A stretch of 35,392 bases of DNA from JBEKLJ01 sp050010255 (GTDB lineage Bacteria; Acidobacteriota; Terriglobia; Bryobacterales; Bryobacteraceae). A program made the position numbers and the translations under genes. Positions 15,375 through 23,271 of this stretch are shown piece after piece (the first letter of the stretch is position 1; each line of letters starts with the position of its first letter). Where the stretch lies: the NCBI GenBank assembly GCA_050010255.1, contig JBEKLJ010000006.1:1-35392 (forward strand). The letters run 5' to 3'. The notes beneath the pieces were generated by a model that was not told where the DNA came from, searched no databases, and saw only the letters and a program-made list of their open reading frames with translations.

Positions 15375-17423
15375 CTACTGCGCCAGTACGGCCGCCTCGC
15401 GCTTGCGCCGCAGCTCCCAGGCCTTGGCGCGATGGTAGGCGGCCTTGCCGAGGTCGCCAGTTTGCCGGCGGTGGATGGCAGCCAGCCAGCGGTGGGCCGC
15501 CGCCATGCCCGGGGCCATGGAGAGCGCCATCCCGAAGGCCAGCACGGCGCGATCGAACTGCCCGAGCCGCGCCAGCGCCACCCCGAGGAAGTAGTGCCCC
15601 GAAGGGAAGAAGTGCTGCAAGCCGACGGCCTCCAGCGCTTCCGCGGCCGCCTCCTGGTGGCGCCGCTGCCGCAGCCTCACCATGGCCAGGCCAAGGTGGG
15701 CGTGGGCGCTGTCCGGGTCGACGCTGAGCGCCTTCAGAAAGGCCCTTTCGGCGTCCCCCACCTGGCGCATCCGCAAGTAGGTCTGGCCCAGGCGCACGTG
15801 AAGCGCGGGCCGATGCGGGTCGGCCTCCTCGGCCTTGGCCAGGTGCTCGGCGGCGTCCTCGGGGTTGCGGTCCTGGAGTTCGGCCACTCCCATCAGCCAC
15901 TCCATCCAGGGGCGTGCCTGGTCCTCCTTCAAGAGCGGCGCGAGGGCCTTGCGGGCTTCCTCCCGCTGGCCGAGCAGCATGTGCGCCACCGCCAGGCCCA
16001 CCGAGAAGCGGGCGCGCTCCGGCCGCTGGGCCGCCAGCTCCTCGAACAAGGGGAGCGCCAGCCGGGCCCGCCCCGAGGACAGGTACACCTCGCCCAGGTT
16101 CAGCTTGGATTCCTCCATCGCCGCAGCCACGGCCTTACCCTGCTGCTCCGAGGGCGGCTCGATGTAGCCCAGGGCCACGAACTGCTGGATGAGCGCCTGC
16201 GCGGCCTCCGGGTCCATCCGCAAGTCCGCCGGGTGCATCCCGCACTCGCCCGGCGCCTCTTCCCAACTCGGAATGACTTCGGGCGTCGGCGGCTTCTCGA
16301 AGGCCTGCACGAGGACCTTGCCGTCCATGTCGCGCCCGACCGGAAGCCCGAACAGCGTCAGGATGGTCGGCGCGATGTCCAGCACCCCGGCGCCGTAGAC
16401 CGTGTCATCGCGGCGGAGGCCCGGTCCCATCATGGCCAGGATGCCGTGCCCGCGGTGCCAGACCGCCGGTCCAGCCGGTTCCTTGGGCGTGCGCCTGGGG
16501 CGAAGGTGATCGGAATGGAAGCCGTGGTCGGAGCAGATCACCACGGTCGTCTGGGGCCCGGCCAGCTTCAGCAGCCGCTCCAGCATCATGTCGTGGAAGC
16601 GGTACGCGCTGGTGACCACTTCCTTGTAGATCTCGAACTCCTTCTCGGGAATGCCCTCCATGCGCGGCGGCAGGAAACGCGCGAAGCCGTGGCAGAAGTG
16701 GTCGATGGCGTCGTAGTAGACGGCCGCGAAGTCCCAGGGCTCGTGCTCCAGGATCCAGGTGGCCGCGTTGTGGACGCTGGCAGTTTCGGCCAGGATCCAG
16801 GCCAAGCCCGCCAGCGGCTGCATCTTCTTGCTCTTTTCCTGCGGCTCGCTTTCGGCCTCAGCTTCTCGCCAGACCTCCGCGGCACGGGGGACGAACGGCA
16901 GCAGCTCGTAGGGGCCCATCTCGCCGGGGTGGACGCGGAACTCCGCCAGCGTGTCCCGCAGCCGCTCGGGATGGATGCAGCCGTCGGGCAGGGGCCAAGG
17001 CTTGTCTCGCGGCGCCGTCGGCTGGCCGTAGAGCGGGGAGACCGACACGCCGCTGACCGGCTCGGCCGGGTGGCCGGCGAACCAGTTGACGACATGCGTG
17101 CGCAAGCCCTCCTGCATCAGGATGTTCCAGATGGCCTTGACCTTGCGCGAGGTGCTGGTCACCGGGCGCACTCCGCCGCTGACCGGGTCCGGCTCGACGA
17201 AGCCCAGAATCCCGTGCTTGTCCGGCCACTTGCCGGTGGCGATGGAGTTCCACACCAGCGGCGAGAGCACCGGCCGCAGCGTCGCCAGGTTGCCGATCAC
17301 CCCCTGGTTGACCACCTGCTCCAGGGTGGGCATCAGGCCCTGATCGAGCAGCGGGTGAATGAGCTTCCAATCGGCGCCGTCCCAGCCAATGAAAAGCACT
17401 TTCCTGGCGAGCCGTTCAGGCAT
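15375..17423 (-). CDS. Type I phosphodiesterase/alkaline phosphatase-fold protein with TPR C-terminus
   Basis: A 682-residue protein. Residues about 1-400 are an alkaline phosphatase/nucleotide pyrophosphatase fold. The metal-site Asp is in FIGWDGADWK and a nucleophile region lies in LSPLVWNSIATGKWPDKHGI. Further metal ligands are in YYDAIDHFCHGF (about 241), VICSDHGFHSDH (about 296) and WHRGHGIL. Residues about 430-670 are TPR repeats (for example ALHVRLGQTYLRMRQVGDAERAFLKAL). No signal peptide is obvious, so it may be cytoplasmic. The family hydrolyses phosphate mono- or diesters, but the substrate is unknown. The ATG at 17423 has GGAG 8 nt upstream. cysE lies 78 nt downstream on the same strand, PEP-CTERM gene upstream. 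Confidence 0.8.
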   Translation of the reverse strand: MPERLARKVLFIGWDGADWKLIHPLLDQGLMPTLEQVVNQGVIGNLATLRPVLSPLVWNSIATGKWPDKHGILGFVEPDPVSGGVRPVTSTSRKVKAIWNILMQEGLRTHVVNWFAGHPAEPVSGVSVSPLYGQPTAPRDKPWPLPDGCIHPERLRDTLAEFRVHPGEMGPYELLPFVPRAAEVWREAEAESEPQEKSKKMQPLAGLAWILAETASVHNAATWILEHEPWDFAAVYYDAIDHFCHGFARFLPPRMEGIPEKEFEIYKEVVTSAYRFHDMMLERLLKLAGPQTTVVICSDHGFHSDHLRPRRTPKEPAGPAVWHRGHGILAMMGPGLRRDDTVYGAGVLDIAPTILTLFGLPVGRDMDGKVLVQAFEKPPTPEVIPSWEEAPGECGMHPADLRMDPEAAQALIQQFVALGYIEPPSEQQGKAVAAAMEESKLNLGEVYLSSGRARLALPLFEELAAQRPERARFSVGLAVAHMLLGQREEARKALAPLLKEDQARPWMEWLMGVAELQDRNPEDAAEHLAKAEEADPHRPALHVRLGQTYLRMRQVGDAERAFLKALSVDPDSAHAHLGLAMVRLRQRRHQEAAAEALEAVGLQHFFPSGHYFLGVALARLGQFDRAVLAFGMALSMAPGMAAAHRWLAAIHRRQTGDLGKAAYHRAKAWELRRKREAAVLAQ

Positions 17424-17549
17424 GGCGGTTGCTCCAGTTTACAGGACCGAATCGGGGAACTCAGTACCGGTACGGGCCCCTGGAGATACGAAGCGCGCCG
17501 GGTAGGGCCGGCGCGCTCGAGAAGAGACTCCTTGGGATATAGAAACTCG

Positions 17550-18245
17550 TTACGCCGCCTTCTTCCGGCGGCTGCGCCACAGGCCGAGGCCCGCAGCGCC
17601 GAGGGCCAGCAGGCCAAGTGTGGCCGGCTCGGGAACCGCAGTCTCGCCCGCGTTGATCGGGTTGCCCGAGTCTTCGTAGGCCCAGTCCTTCACCTGGTAG
17701 GTGATGCTCGGCGCCTGGTGGCCGCTGGTATCCACCGAGACGTCCATGCGCATCCAAGCGTAAACGGGGTTGCCTGCGTCCTGGAACGTGAGGCCGAGGT
17801 AGGCGTCGGTGACGTTGTTGAAGGCGCCGTTTACTGATGTCCAAATCCTCTGCCAGCCGATGCCAGAGGAGTACACGCTCCCAAAGCTCGCCTGCACCAG
17901 CTTGGCGTTGCCCTGGAGGGACGCGGCGCCCGGGATGGGGGCGCCAGCGCCCAGGTTCTGCGCCATGAACCGACCCCCCGATTTGTAAGCCATCACCCCC
18001 GGCGCAGAAACGTTGAGCCTGGCGTTTCCGAACGATCCGTTAAACCCCCCGTAGAAGTTGAGCCCGACGTCGACGAAGCCGTCGTTGTTGAGGTCGAGCG
18101 ACAGGCCGGCGTTGGTGATCGGCGGGAGGCCAGGGTTGACGTAGACGATCCCGGCCTGAGCGGGCTGGGCGGCGGCGAGCAATCCCGCTCCGGCTGCCAG
18201 GGCATAGCCGAAGAGCCGCTTGTCGAGACCCTCGGCGAGGGGCAT
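17550..18245 (-). CDS. PEP-CTERM sorting-domain protein
   Basis: A 231-residue exported protein. The signal peptide runs to about residue 31 (LFGYALAAGAGLLAAAQPAQA). A beta-rich body begins with a D-rich stretch (LDLNNDGFVDVGLNFYGGF) that could bind calcium. The C-terminus is a textbook PEP-CTERM signal: VPEPATLGLLALGAAGLG, then WRSRRKKAA. Such proteins are processed by an exosortase and released to or anchored at the surface, often with exopolysaccharide. No exosortase gene is in the window. The start at 18245 has GCGAGG about 8 nt upstream; an ATG at 18278, also preceded by GCGAGG, would add 11 residues. Confidence 0.9.
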   Translation of the reverse strand: MPLAEGLDKRLFGYALAAGAGLLAAAQPAQAGIVYVNPGLPPITNAGLSLDLNNDGFVDVGLNFYGGFNGSFGNARLNVSAPGVMAYKSGGRFMAQNLGAGAPIPGAASLQGNAKLVQASFGSVYSSGIGWQRIWTSVNGAFNNVTDAYLGLTFQDAGNPVYAWMRMDVSVDTSGHQAPSITYQVKDWAYEDSGNPINAGETAVPEPATLGLLALGAAGLGLWRSRRKKAA

Positions 18246-18334
18246 GGCCGAACCTCGCTGTGGATGATGCGTGCGCATAATCTGCCTCGCAGGCAATCTA
18301 AGCACGGAATCCACAGCGCTGCAAGAGCACTAAG

Positions 18335-18352
18335 GACAGGGTTATCCCTGTC
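18335..18352. other. Short perfect hairpin
   Basis: gacaggg-ttat-ccctgtc forms a 7-bp stem with a 4-nt loop between the GNAT stop codon and the PEP-CTERM start. It is followed by ttt on the plus strand but not by a T-run on the minus strand, where the genes are. It could be a weak terminator or an operator. Confidence 0.35.
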
Positions 18353-18414
18353 TTTCGTACTGGTACTTTCCTGCCCTCGCCCGCTGGTTCCGGCACCGTG
18401 GACCCTGTGGCCGG

Positions 18415-19320
18415 CTACGCTCCTGCGGGCGAGACCGGTCCCAGGTCCAGGACAAACCGGTCTAGGACTCTGAGGGTGTCGGCGGTGTAGCGGCGCGCCA
18501 CCCGGGCGGTGTTGCGGTTGTTGTCGGCGAACTCGAAGCGGACGCGCCTGGCGCCGGCGGCGCAGGCGTCCTGAACGGCCTGAGCGAGCAGCAGCGGGCT
18601 GGCGTAGGTGTCGCGGTGGCCGGGGGTGACCACCCAGGCGAGGGCATGGGCGACGACTCCCTCCAGAGACCACAGAAGCACTCCCTCGGCGCGGCCGCCC
18701 ACCATGAGCACGGGGGAGGCATCCACGCGCTGGTTGCTCATCGCGTCGAGGATGAGTTCGGGCTGGAGGGTGGGGTGGCCGGCGATGTGCTCGGCGTAAA
18801 GCCGGGCGACCTCCTGCTGGGGCGCCTCAGCGAACTTGAGGATGGAAATCCCTTCCGGCATCCCCCGAGCCGCCAGCAGGCGCTGGCGCAAGGGAATCAG
18901 GTGATCGTAGACGCGCTGGGCGTCGGCCTCCACTACCCACAGACGGCCGCGCTGAATGAAGCCGTGCCGGTCGAGGAAGCGCAACGCGTCGGGCTCGGCC
19001 TTGGCGTCCACGCGGGTGATCAGAGCGCGCAGGCCGTGCGCCCTGGCCTCGGCCATGACGGCCTCCAGCAGCCGCGTGCCGATTCCCTGTCCGCGATGCG
19101 TCCGGATGACCCGCAGCCGAACGGAGTGGAGCGCATTGGCGGCGCCGCGGAAGCAGGCCGCGCCCAGGATGGTCGGCGCGCCCTCCTGAGCGGCCACCAG
19201 GAATGTGCGCGCGGCGCCGCCCGGCCGGTCCTCCGGCAGCAGCATGCGGCAAGCGGGGCCTTCGGCGTCGCGCGGCCGGCGGATGGTTATGTGGGGGCCT
19301 GTTTCGTGCGGCATGAGCAC
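18415..19320 (-). CDS. GNAT-family N-acetyltransferase
   Basis: A 301-residue protein with the acetyl-CoA-binding motif A of GNAT enzymes in the N-terminal half: VRLRVIRTHRGQGIGTRLLEAVMAEARAHG (RGQGIG pyrophosphate loop), then ALRFLDRHGFIQRGR. The second half (residues about 150-301) contains another strand-helix pattern ending in ARRVRFEFADNN and NTARVARRYTADTL, which may be a second, degenerate GNAT fold. The substrate is unknown. GTG at 19320 has a -10-like TAAACT 9 nt upstream; ATG at 19314 is the alternative. It follows the MFS gene on the same strand with 46 nt between. Confidence 0.78.
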   Translation of the reverse strand: MLMPHETGPHITIRRPRDAEGPACRMLLPEDRPGGAARTFLVAAQEGAPTILGAACFRGAANALHSVRLRVIRTHRGQGIGTRLLEAVMAEARAHGLRALITRVDAKAEPDALRFLDRHGFIQRGRLWVVEADAQRVYDHLIPLRQRLLAARGMPEGISILKFAEAPQQEVARLYAEHIAGHPTLQPELILDAMSNQRVDASPVLMVGGRAEGVLLWSLEGVVAHALAWVVTPGHRDTYASPLLLAQAVQDACAAGARRVRFEFADNNRNTARVARRYTADTLRVLDRFVLDLGPVSPAGA

Positions 19321-19329
19321 CGCAGGCCC

Positions 19330-19335
19330 AGTTTA
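19330..19335 (-). promoter_or_regulatory. -10-like TAAACT before the GNAT gene
   Basis: On the minus strand TAAACT ends 9 nt before the GTG at 19320. It fits the spacing seen before rfbD, the deaminase, cysE and the ferredoxin gene, but the GNAT gene could also be read from the upstream mazG-MFS operon. Confidence 0.3.
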
Positions 19336-19366
19336 CATCCTCGCGCCGGCCGACAGCCCGCGGCCA

Positions 19367-20791
19367 TCAGCCGGTGGCGGTGGGCTCGCCGTGCACTTCG
19401 ATCTCCTCCGGCTCGATGCCTTCCAGCTCGGGTTCGGGGAGCCGGCCGGTGAGGTTGAGCAGGCCCCAGGCAATCGCCGTGCTGGAGCTCAGCGCGCCGC
19501 TCCAGGCCCCGATGGTACGTGGATCGACGGACGCCGAGGCGATGCCGGCCCCGCCCATGGAGACCAGCATGACGGCCCAGACCAGCGACTCCATGGTGGC
19601 GAACACGCGGCCGCGGAACTCGTCGGACACGTGCCGCAGGAGCTGGCTCATGTTCAGCACCGAGCTGACGCCCACGGCGGCGCGCGAGAGCCCGATGAAG
19701 AGCAGGGCCAGCGCGTAGCTGGTCATCTGGCTGAAGACGATGTAGGCCCCGCCGTGGACGATGTAGCAGACGGTGATGGCGCGCTTGTAGGCGTGGAAGC
19801 CGAAGCGCTTGCCGAACCAGTGGCCGATGGCGCCGCCAATGAGCAGGCCGACGCCGGCCGAGGCCCAGATCTGCGCGATGCCCGCGGCGCCCCGGTGGAA
19901 AACGATCTCGCCGAAAATGCTGAACAGGATCTGGGCGGCGCCGCCGCCTGTGGCCCAGCCGATGTTGATGACGGCGATGCCCAGGATCAACGGCGCACCC
20001 CACATGTACCGCAGGCCCTCGGCGTACTCGCGAAACGGGCGGACCACGTCGGCCTCGGTCAGCGCGCGGCGCTCGGCTCGGAAGCCGCCAGCGGGCGCTA
20101 ACCACGCGGCGCCAACGGGCGCTAACCGCGCGGCAGGCTGCCCGCGGTGCCGGGGCAGCGCGTCGCGGACGGAGGCCGCCTTCTCGTGAGCGTTTCTGCG
20201 GAGCCGCCAGATGCAGCTCGCCGAGAACAGGAACGAGAACGCGTTCAGCGCGAACGCCCAGGCGTAGCCGAACTGGACTACGCTCGCGCCGGCCAGCAAG
20301 GTGCCGACGACTAGAGTGGCCCACTGCGTGGTCTGCGTCACCGAGTTGGCCGTGTGCAGCTCCTCCGGGGTGGTGATGGCGGGGAGGATGGAGGAGCGGC
20401 CGCTGGTGAAGAACGGCGAGGCGAACATCAGCAGCCCGCTCAACAGATACAGCAGCCAGGGCGCGGGGCACCACACGGTGAAGATGAAGCCAGCCGCGAC
20501 CACGGCGCGGACCAGGTCGCTCGCGATCATGATCCGCTTGCGGTCCAGGCGATCGAGCAGCACGCCGGCGAACGGCCCGGCCAGGATGGCGGGCACGGCC
20601 CGCGAGAGCATGATGCCCGCCACGACCAGCCCGGAGTGGGTCGTCTGAAGCGCCAGGCTGAAGACGGCGACGTTGTTGAAGTGGTCGCCGATCTCGCTCA
20701 CCACTTGCCCCATCCAGGTGTAGCGGTAGTTGCGGTTGGCGCGGAGAAGTTGCGAAAACGACGCGCTCAACTCCGTTTCGCTTCCTCCCAC
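19367..20791 (-). CDS. MFS transporter (MFS_3, EntS/macrolide-efflux-like)
   Basis: A 474-residue inner-membrane protein with about 10-12 hydrophobic helices. The N-terminal half opens FSQLLRANRNYRYTWMGQVV and carries AGPFAGVLLDRLDRKRIMIASDLVRA, the cytoplasmic loop between helices 2 and 3 typical of the major facilitator superfamily. This branch exports drugs or siderophores; no substrate can be assigned. The central loop carries a tandem repeat (20087-20134). The GTG at 20791 overlaps mazG by 25 nt. A TTG at 20770 would give a 4-nt TTGA overlap with the mazG stop codon. Either way the two genes are translationally linked. Confidence 0.85.
   Translation of the reverse strand: MGGSETELSASFSQLLRANRNYRYTWMGQVVSEIGDHFNNVAVFSLALQTTHSGLVVAGIMLSRAVPAILAGPFAGVLLDRLDRKRIMIASDLVRAVVAAGFIFTVWCPAPWLLYLLSGLLMFASPFFTSGRSSILPAITTPEELHTANSVTQTTQWATLVVGTLLAGASVVQFGYAWAFALNAFSFLFSASCIWRLRRNAHEKAASVRDALPRHRGQPAARLAPVGAAWLAPAGGFRAERRALTEADVVRPFREYAEGLRYMWGAPLILGIAVINIGWATGGGAAQILFSIFGEIVFHRGAAGIAQIWASAGVGLLIGGAIGHWFGKRFGFHAYKRAITVCYIVHGGAYIVFSQMTSYALALLFIGLSRAAVGVSSVLNMSQLLRHVSDEFRGRVFATMESLVWAVMLVSMGGAGIASASVDPRTIGAWSGALSSSTAIAWGLLNLTGRLPEPELEGIEPEEIEVHGEPTATG
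20087..20134 (-). repeat. Two 24-nt tandem repeats in the MFS central loop
   Basis: Units 20087-20110 and 20111-20134 differ at two positions and encode the repeats around ARLAPVGA and AWLAPAGG. The insertion is in frame and lies in the cytoplasmic loop between the two halves of the transporter. Confidence 0.75.
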
Positions 20792-21648
20792 AGCGCGTCC
20801 ATCTCCGCGAGCGTCGCCTGGGCGGTGGTCTTGCCGGCTTCTTTCAACTTGCGCTCGACGTAACCGAAGCGCCTGCGAAACTTGCGGTTGGTTTTGCGGA
20901 GCGCCTGCTCGGGGTCCACTTTGAGGAACCGCGCCAGGTTCACGATGACGAACAGCAGGTCGCCCAATTCCTCTTCGATGCGCTCAGGCGGCGCATTCTG
21001 CGCCCGCGCCTGGGCCAACTCGGCCAGCTCCTCGTCGAGCTTGTCGAGCACGTGGTCGACGTGATCCCAGTCGAAGCCAACCCCGGAGGCGCGGGAGGTC
21101 AGTTGAGTCGCTTCCGCCAGCGCGGGCAGCGCGCGCGGAACCTGTTTGAGGAGACCCGTCTCCGTGAGGCCCGCCTCGGTGAGGCCCGCCTCGGTGAGGC
21201 CCGGCTCGGTGAGGCCCTCCTCGGAGGGGCCCGCCTCGCCCTGGCTGGCCGCTTGGCGCTCCCCGGCCTTGATCTCGTCCCAGCGCCGCTTGACCTCATC
21301 GGCTGTCTTGGCATCGCCCGTGCCGAAGACGTGCGGGTGGCGCCGGATGAGCTTCGCGCTGATCGCCCCGAGCGAGCCGGTGATGGAGAAAAGGCCCGCC
21401 TCTTCGGCCATCTGGGCGAAGAACACGGCCTCCAGGAGAAGGTCGCCTAGTTCTTCCTGGAGCGACTCCCAGTCACGCGCGTCGATGGCGTCCAGGACCT
21501 CGTAGGTCTCCTCGACGAGATAGGGCTTGATGCTGTCGAAGGTCTGCTCGCGGTCCCACGGGCAACCCTCGGGCGAGCGGAGCCGCGCCATGATCTGGGT
21601 CAAGCGCTGAAACTCGTCACCCGCCGTCGGCTCAGGATCGCTGCTCAT
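20767..21648 (-). CDS. mazG: Nucleoside triphosphate pyrophosphohydrolase MazG
   Basis: A 293-residue cytoplasmic house-cleaning enzyme that hydrolyses NTPs to NMP and pyrophosphate. It has two all-alpha MazG domains. The N-terminal one shows CPWDREQTFDSIKPYLVEET, EVLDAID and LQEELGDLLLEAVFF (EExxE ... ExxD metal site). The C-terminal one shows ELAELAQARAQ and RIEEELGDLLFVIVNLARFL, then FRRRFGYVE. It is about 25-30 residues longer than E. coli MazG because of a GLTEx repeat in the linker (21164-21238). Its 3' end overlaps the MFS gene. Confidence 0.94.
   Translation of the reverse strand: MSSDPEPTAGDEFQRLTQIMARLRSPEGCPWDREQTFDSIKPYLVEETYEVLDAIDARDWESLQEELGDLLLEAVFFAQMAEEAGLFSITGSLGAISAKLIRRHPHVFGTGDAKTADEVKRRWDEIKAGERQAASQGEAGPSEEGLTEPGLTEAGLTEAGLTETGLLKQVPRALPALAEATQLTSRASGVGFDWDHVDHVLDKLDEELAELAQARAQNAPPERIEEELGDLLFVIVNLARFLKVDPEQALRKTNRKFRRRFGYVERKLKEAGKTTAQATLAEMDALWEEAKRS
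21164..21238 (-). repeat. Five 15-nt tandem repeats in the mazG linker
   Basis: Units begin at 21164, 21179, 21194, 21209 and 21224 (consensus gtgaggcccgcctcg on the plus strand; the last is degenerate). They encode (E)GLTEx repeats between the two MazG domains. The units are in frame, so gain or loss would only change linker length. Confidence 0.9.
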
Positions 21649-21721
21649 TTTTTTGGGGAAACTTCAATGTAGCATGTGGCGCCGCGCCGAGCCGAAGGCG
21701 ATGCCAGCCGCGAATGAACGT

Positions 21722-21980
21722 AATCCGTCCGTAAGAACGCGCAGCGGGCACGAACTCAGACGACCGGGGCGGTGCGCTGGAATGCGACCTCCACCCCTCA
21801 GGCGCAGCCGGCGCTCGCCGTAGCGCGGGCACTTGTGCCTGCCGCGTCGCCACTCCTGGCGACGCAGGGCGAGTGCGGGGACACGCCCGGGAAGGCTTGT
21901 GCCAGACGTCGGCTAAAGCCGACGCTGCAAACTGAAGTTCGCGCCACAAAGTCGAGGCCGCGCCGGCTTGCGGACGGATT
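21722..21980. repeat. 259-bp dispersed MITE-like element, copy 2
   Basis: Terminal inverted repeats aatccgtccgtaag (21722-21735) and cttgcggacggatt (21967-21980) differ at one position. It is the same length as copy 1 at 2893-3151, with no gaps between them and the same internal hairpins (for example 21844-21865). A 13-bp direct repeat (cagccgcgaatga) lies at 21705-21717 and 21982-21994, 4 nt and 1 nt outside the ends. It occupies most of the 422-nt gap between the divergent mazG and DUF1844 genes. Confidence 0.85.
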
Positions 21981-22013
21981 GCAGCCGCGAATGATCGCAG
22001 AGTATCTGCAGTC

Positions 22014-22056
22014 CTCTCGTCGCGCCTCGCGACGATCGTGTTGAAACATCCGGGCT
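22014..22056. repeat. Single arm of the 13534-13718 palindrome
   Basis: Inverted relative to 13536-13578, it matches at 39 of 43 positions and ends in tgaaacatccgggct (22042-22056). The other arm is absent. Its outer edge touches the -10-like box of the following operon, and copy 2 of the 259-bp element ends 33 nt before it. Confidence 0.75.
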
Positions 22057-22061
22057 AGAAT
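22056..22061 (+). promoter_or_regulatory. -10-like TAGAAT before the DUF1844 operon
   Basis: TAGAAT ends 9 nt before the ATG at 22071. Its first base is the last base of the repeat arm at 22014-22056, so the repeat forms the promoter's upstream border. No Shine-Dalgarno sequence is seen. Confidence 0.45.
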
Positions 22062-22070
22062 GGTTAGCTG

Positions 22071-22478
22071 ATGAGCGACACGGAAACCCCTAAGACGGAA
22101 CCGGAGGAGACACCGGCGCAGGAGACGGAAGCTCCCCAGACGGCCGCACCCGAGACGGGGGCGGCTGAGGCCGGGGCTGAGGCTGAGGCGAGCGGGGCCG
22201 AGGAGGAAATGCTGGTGCCTCCGCCGACGTTCGAGTTCCTGGTGCTGGACATCGTGACGGCGGCGCGGCTGCACCTCGGCCTGCTGCACTTTGGGGAGGA
22301 GAAGGACCGTCCCAAACCCAACCTGCGCGCGGCTCGGCACGCCATCGACATGCTCGGCATGCTGCTAGAGAAGACGCAGGGCAACCTGGAGATGGGCGAG
22401 AAGCGGCTGCTCGAAAACTCGCTGACCGAGCTTCGGTTTCGCTACGTGCAGGCGGCGGAGGAGGCCCAGGCGAAGTAG
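22071..22478 (+). CDS. DUF1844 domain protein
   Basis: A 135-residue protein. Residues 1-45 are acidic and low-complexity (rich in Glu, Ala, Pro, Thr). The rest is helical and matches what I recall of DUF1844: PTFEFLVLDIVTAARLHLG, then NLRAARHAIDMLGMLLEKTQGNL and LTELRFRYVQ. The function is unknown, but the family occurs in many deeply branching bacteria. The stop codon is immediately followed by the ATG of the MBL-fold gene, so it heads a three-gene operon. Confidence 0.8.
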   Translation: MSDTETPKTEPEETPAQETEAPQTAAPETGAAEAGAEAEASGAEEEMLVPPPTFEFLVLDIVTAARLHLGLLHFGEEKDRPKPNLRAARHAIDMLGMLLEKTQGNLEMGEKRLLENSLTELRFRYVQAAEEAQAK

Positions 22479-23270
22479 ATGCCGGAACCCGGCGGCGTGA
22501 CCATCACCGTCCTGGGCTCGGGCACCAGCGTGGGCGTGCCGACCATCGGCTGTCACTGCGCGGTGTGCGCCTCGGCGGACCCGCGCGACAAGCGATTGCG
22601 GCCCTCGGCGCTGGTGAGCTACGGCGGGCGGAGCGTGGTTATCGACACCACGCCGGATTTCCGGCAGCAGGCGCTGCGCGCGGGCCTGGAGCGGCTGGAC
22701 GCGGTGCTGCTCACGCACGCGCACGCCGACCACATCCTGGGCCTGGACGACGTGCGGCCGTTCAACTACGGGCAGAAGCAGGGGATTCCGGTTTACGGCT
22801 CCGCGGAAACCATGGCCACCGTGCGGCGCGTCTTCGAGTACGTTTTCTCGGGCGGTGAGCACGAGTCTCACGTGCCGCGGCTGGAGACGCACGAGCTGGA
22901 CGGCGGGCCGTTCGAGCTGTTCGGCCGGATGGTGGTCCCGGTTCCGCTCTGGCACGGCCGAACGCCGGTCTACGGCTTCCGCTTCGGAAGCGCGGCCTAC
23001 CTGACGGACCACAGCGCCATCCCGAGGGAATCCCTGGAGCTGCTGCGCGGGCTGGACGTGCTGATGCTGGACGCCTTGCGGCGCCGTCCCCACCCGACGC
23101 ACACCACCCTGGCGCGGGCGCTCGAGCACGTCGAGGAGCTGAAGCCGCGGCGCGCCTACTTCACCCACATCTGCCACGACCTGGCGCACGAGGCCACCGA
23201 GCGGGAGCTTCCCCCGCACGTGCGGCTGGCCTACGACGGTTTGGAGATCCAGGTTCCGCTCCCCCACTAA
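22479..23270 (+). CDS. MBL-fold metallohydrolase, PhnP-like
   Basis: A 263-residue metallo-beta-lactamase-fold protein. It opens with ITVLGSGTSVGVPTIGCHC and AVC, a start shared by PhnP-type phosphodiesterases in which Cys residues bind a structural zinc. The metal site is THAHADHILGLDD, with later ligands in PLWHGRTPVYGF, YLTDHSAIP and YFTHICHDL. PhnP cleaves cyclic phosphate diesters; related members process other phosphodiesters or cofactors, so the substrate is not certain. It directly abuts the DUF1844 gene and is one base from ribF. Confidence 0.85.
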   Translation: MPEPGGVTITVLGSGTSVGVPTIGCHCAVCASADPRDKRLRPSALVSYGGRSVVIDTTPDFRQQALRAGLERLDAVLLTHAHADHILGLDDVRPFNYGQKQGIPVYGSAETMATVRRVFEYVFSGGEHESHVPRLETHELDGGPFELFGRMVVPVPLWHGRTPVYGFRFGSAAYLTDHSAIPRESLELLRGLDVLMLDALRRRPHPTHTTLARALEHVEELKPRRAYFTHICHDLAHEATERELPPHVRLAYDGLEIQVPLPH

Positions 23271-23271
23271 C

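Noticed and set aside
14532..17837. Very long plus-strand open frame (1101 codons) across cysE, the phosphodiesterase-TPR gene and beyond
   Set aside because: It is the antisense of well-supported genes with family motifs on the minus strand. Long antisense frames are expected at this G/C content, and its translation is His/Arg/Gly/Leu-rich without any family pattern.
18335..18352. I-SceI-like string (agggataac) suggesting a homing-endonuclease site
   Set aside because: Only part of the 18-bp site is present and no endonuclease gene or intron is nearby; the hairpin explains it.
21705..21994. 13-bp direct repeats as a clean target-site duplication of the 259-bp element
   Set aside because: They are not adjacent to the element ends (4 nt and 1 nt away), and copy 1 has no equivalent pair.
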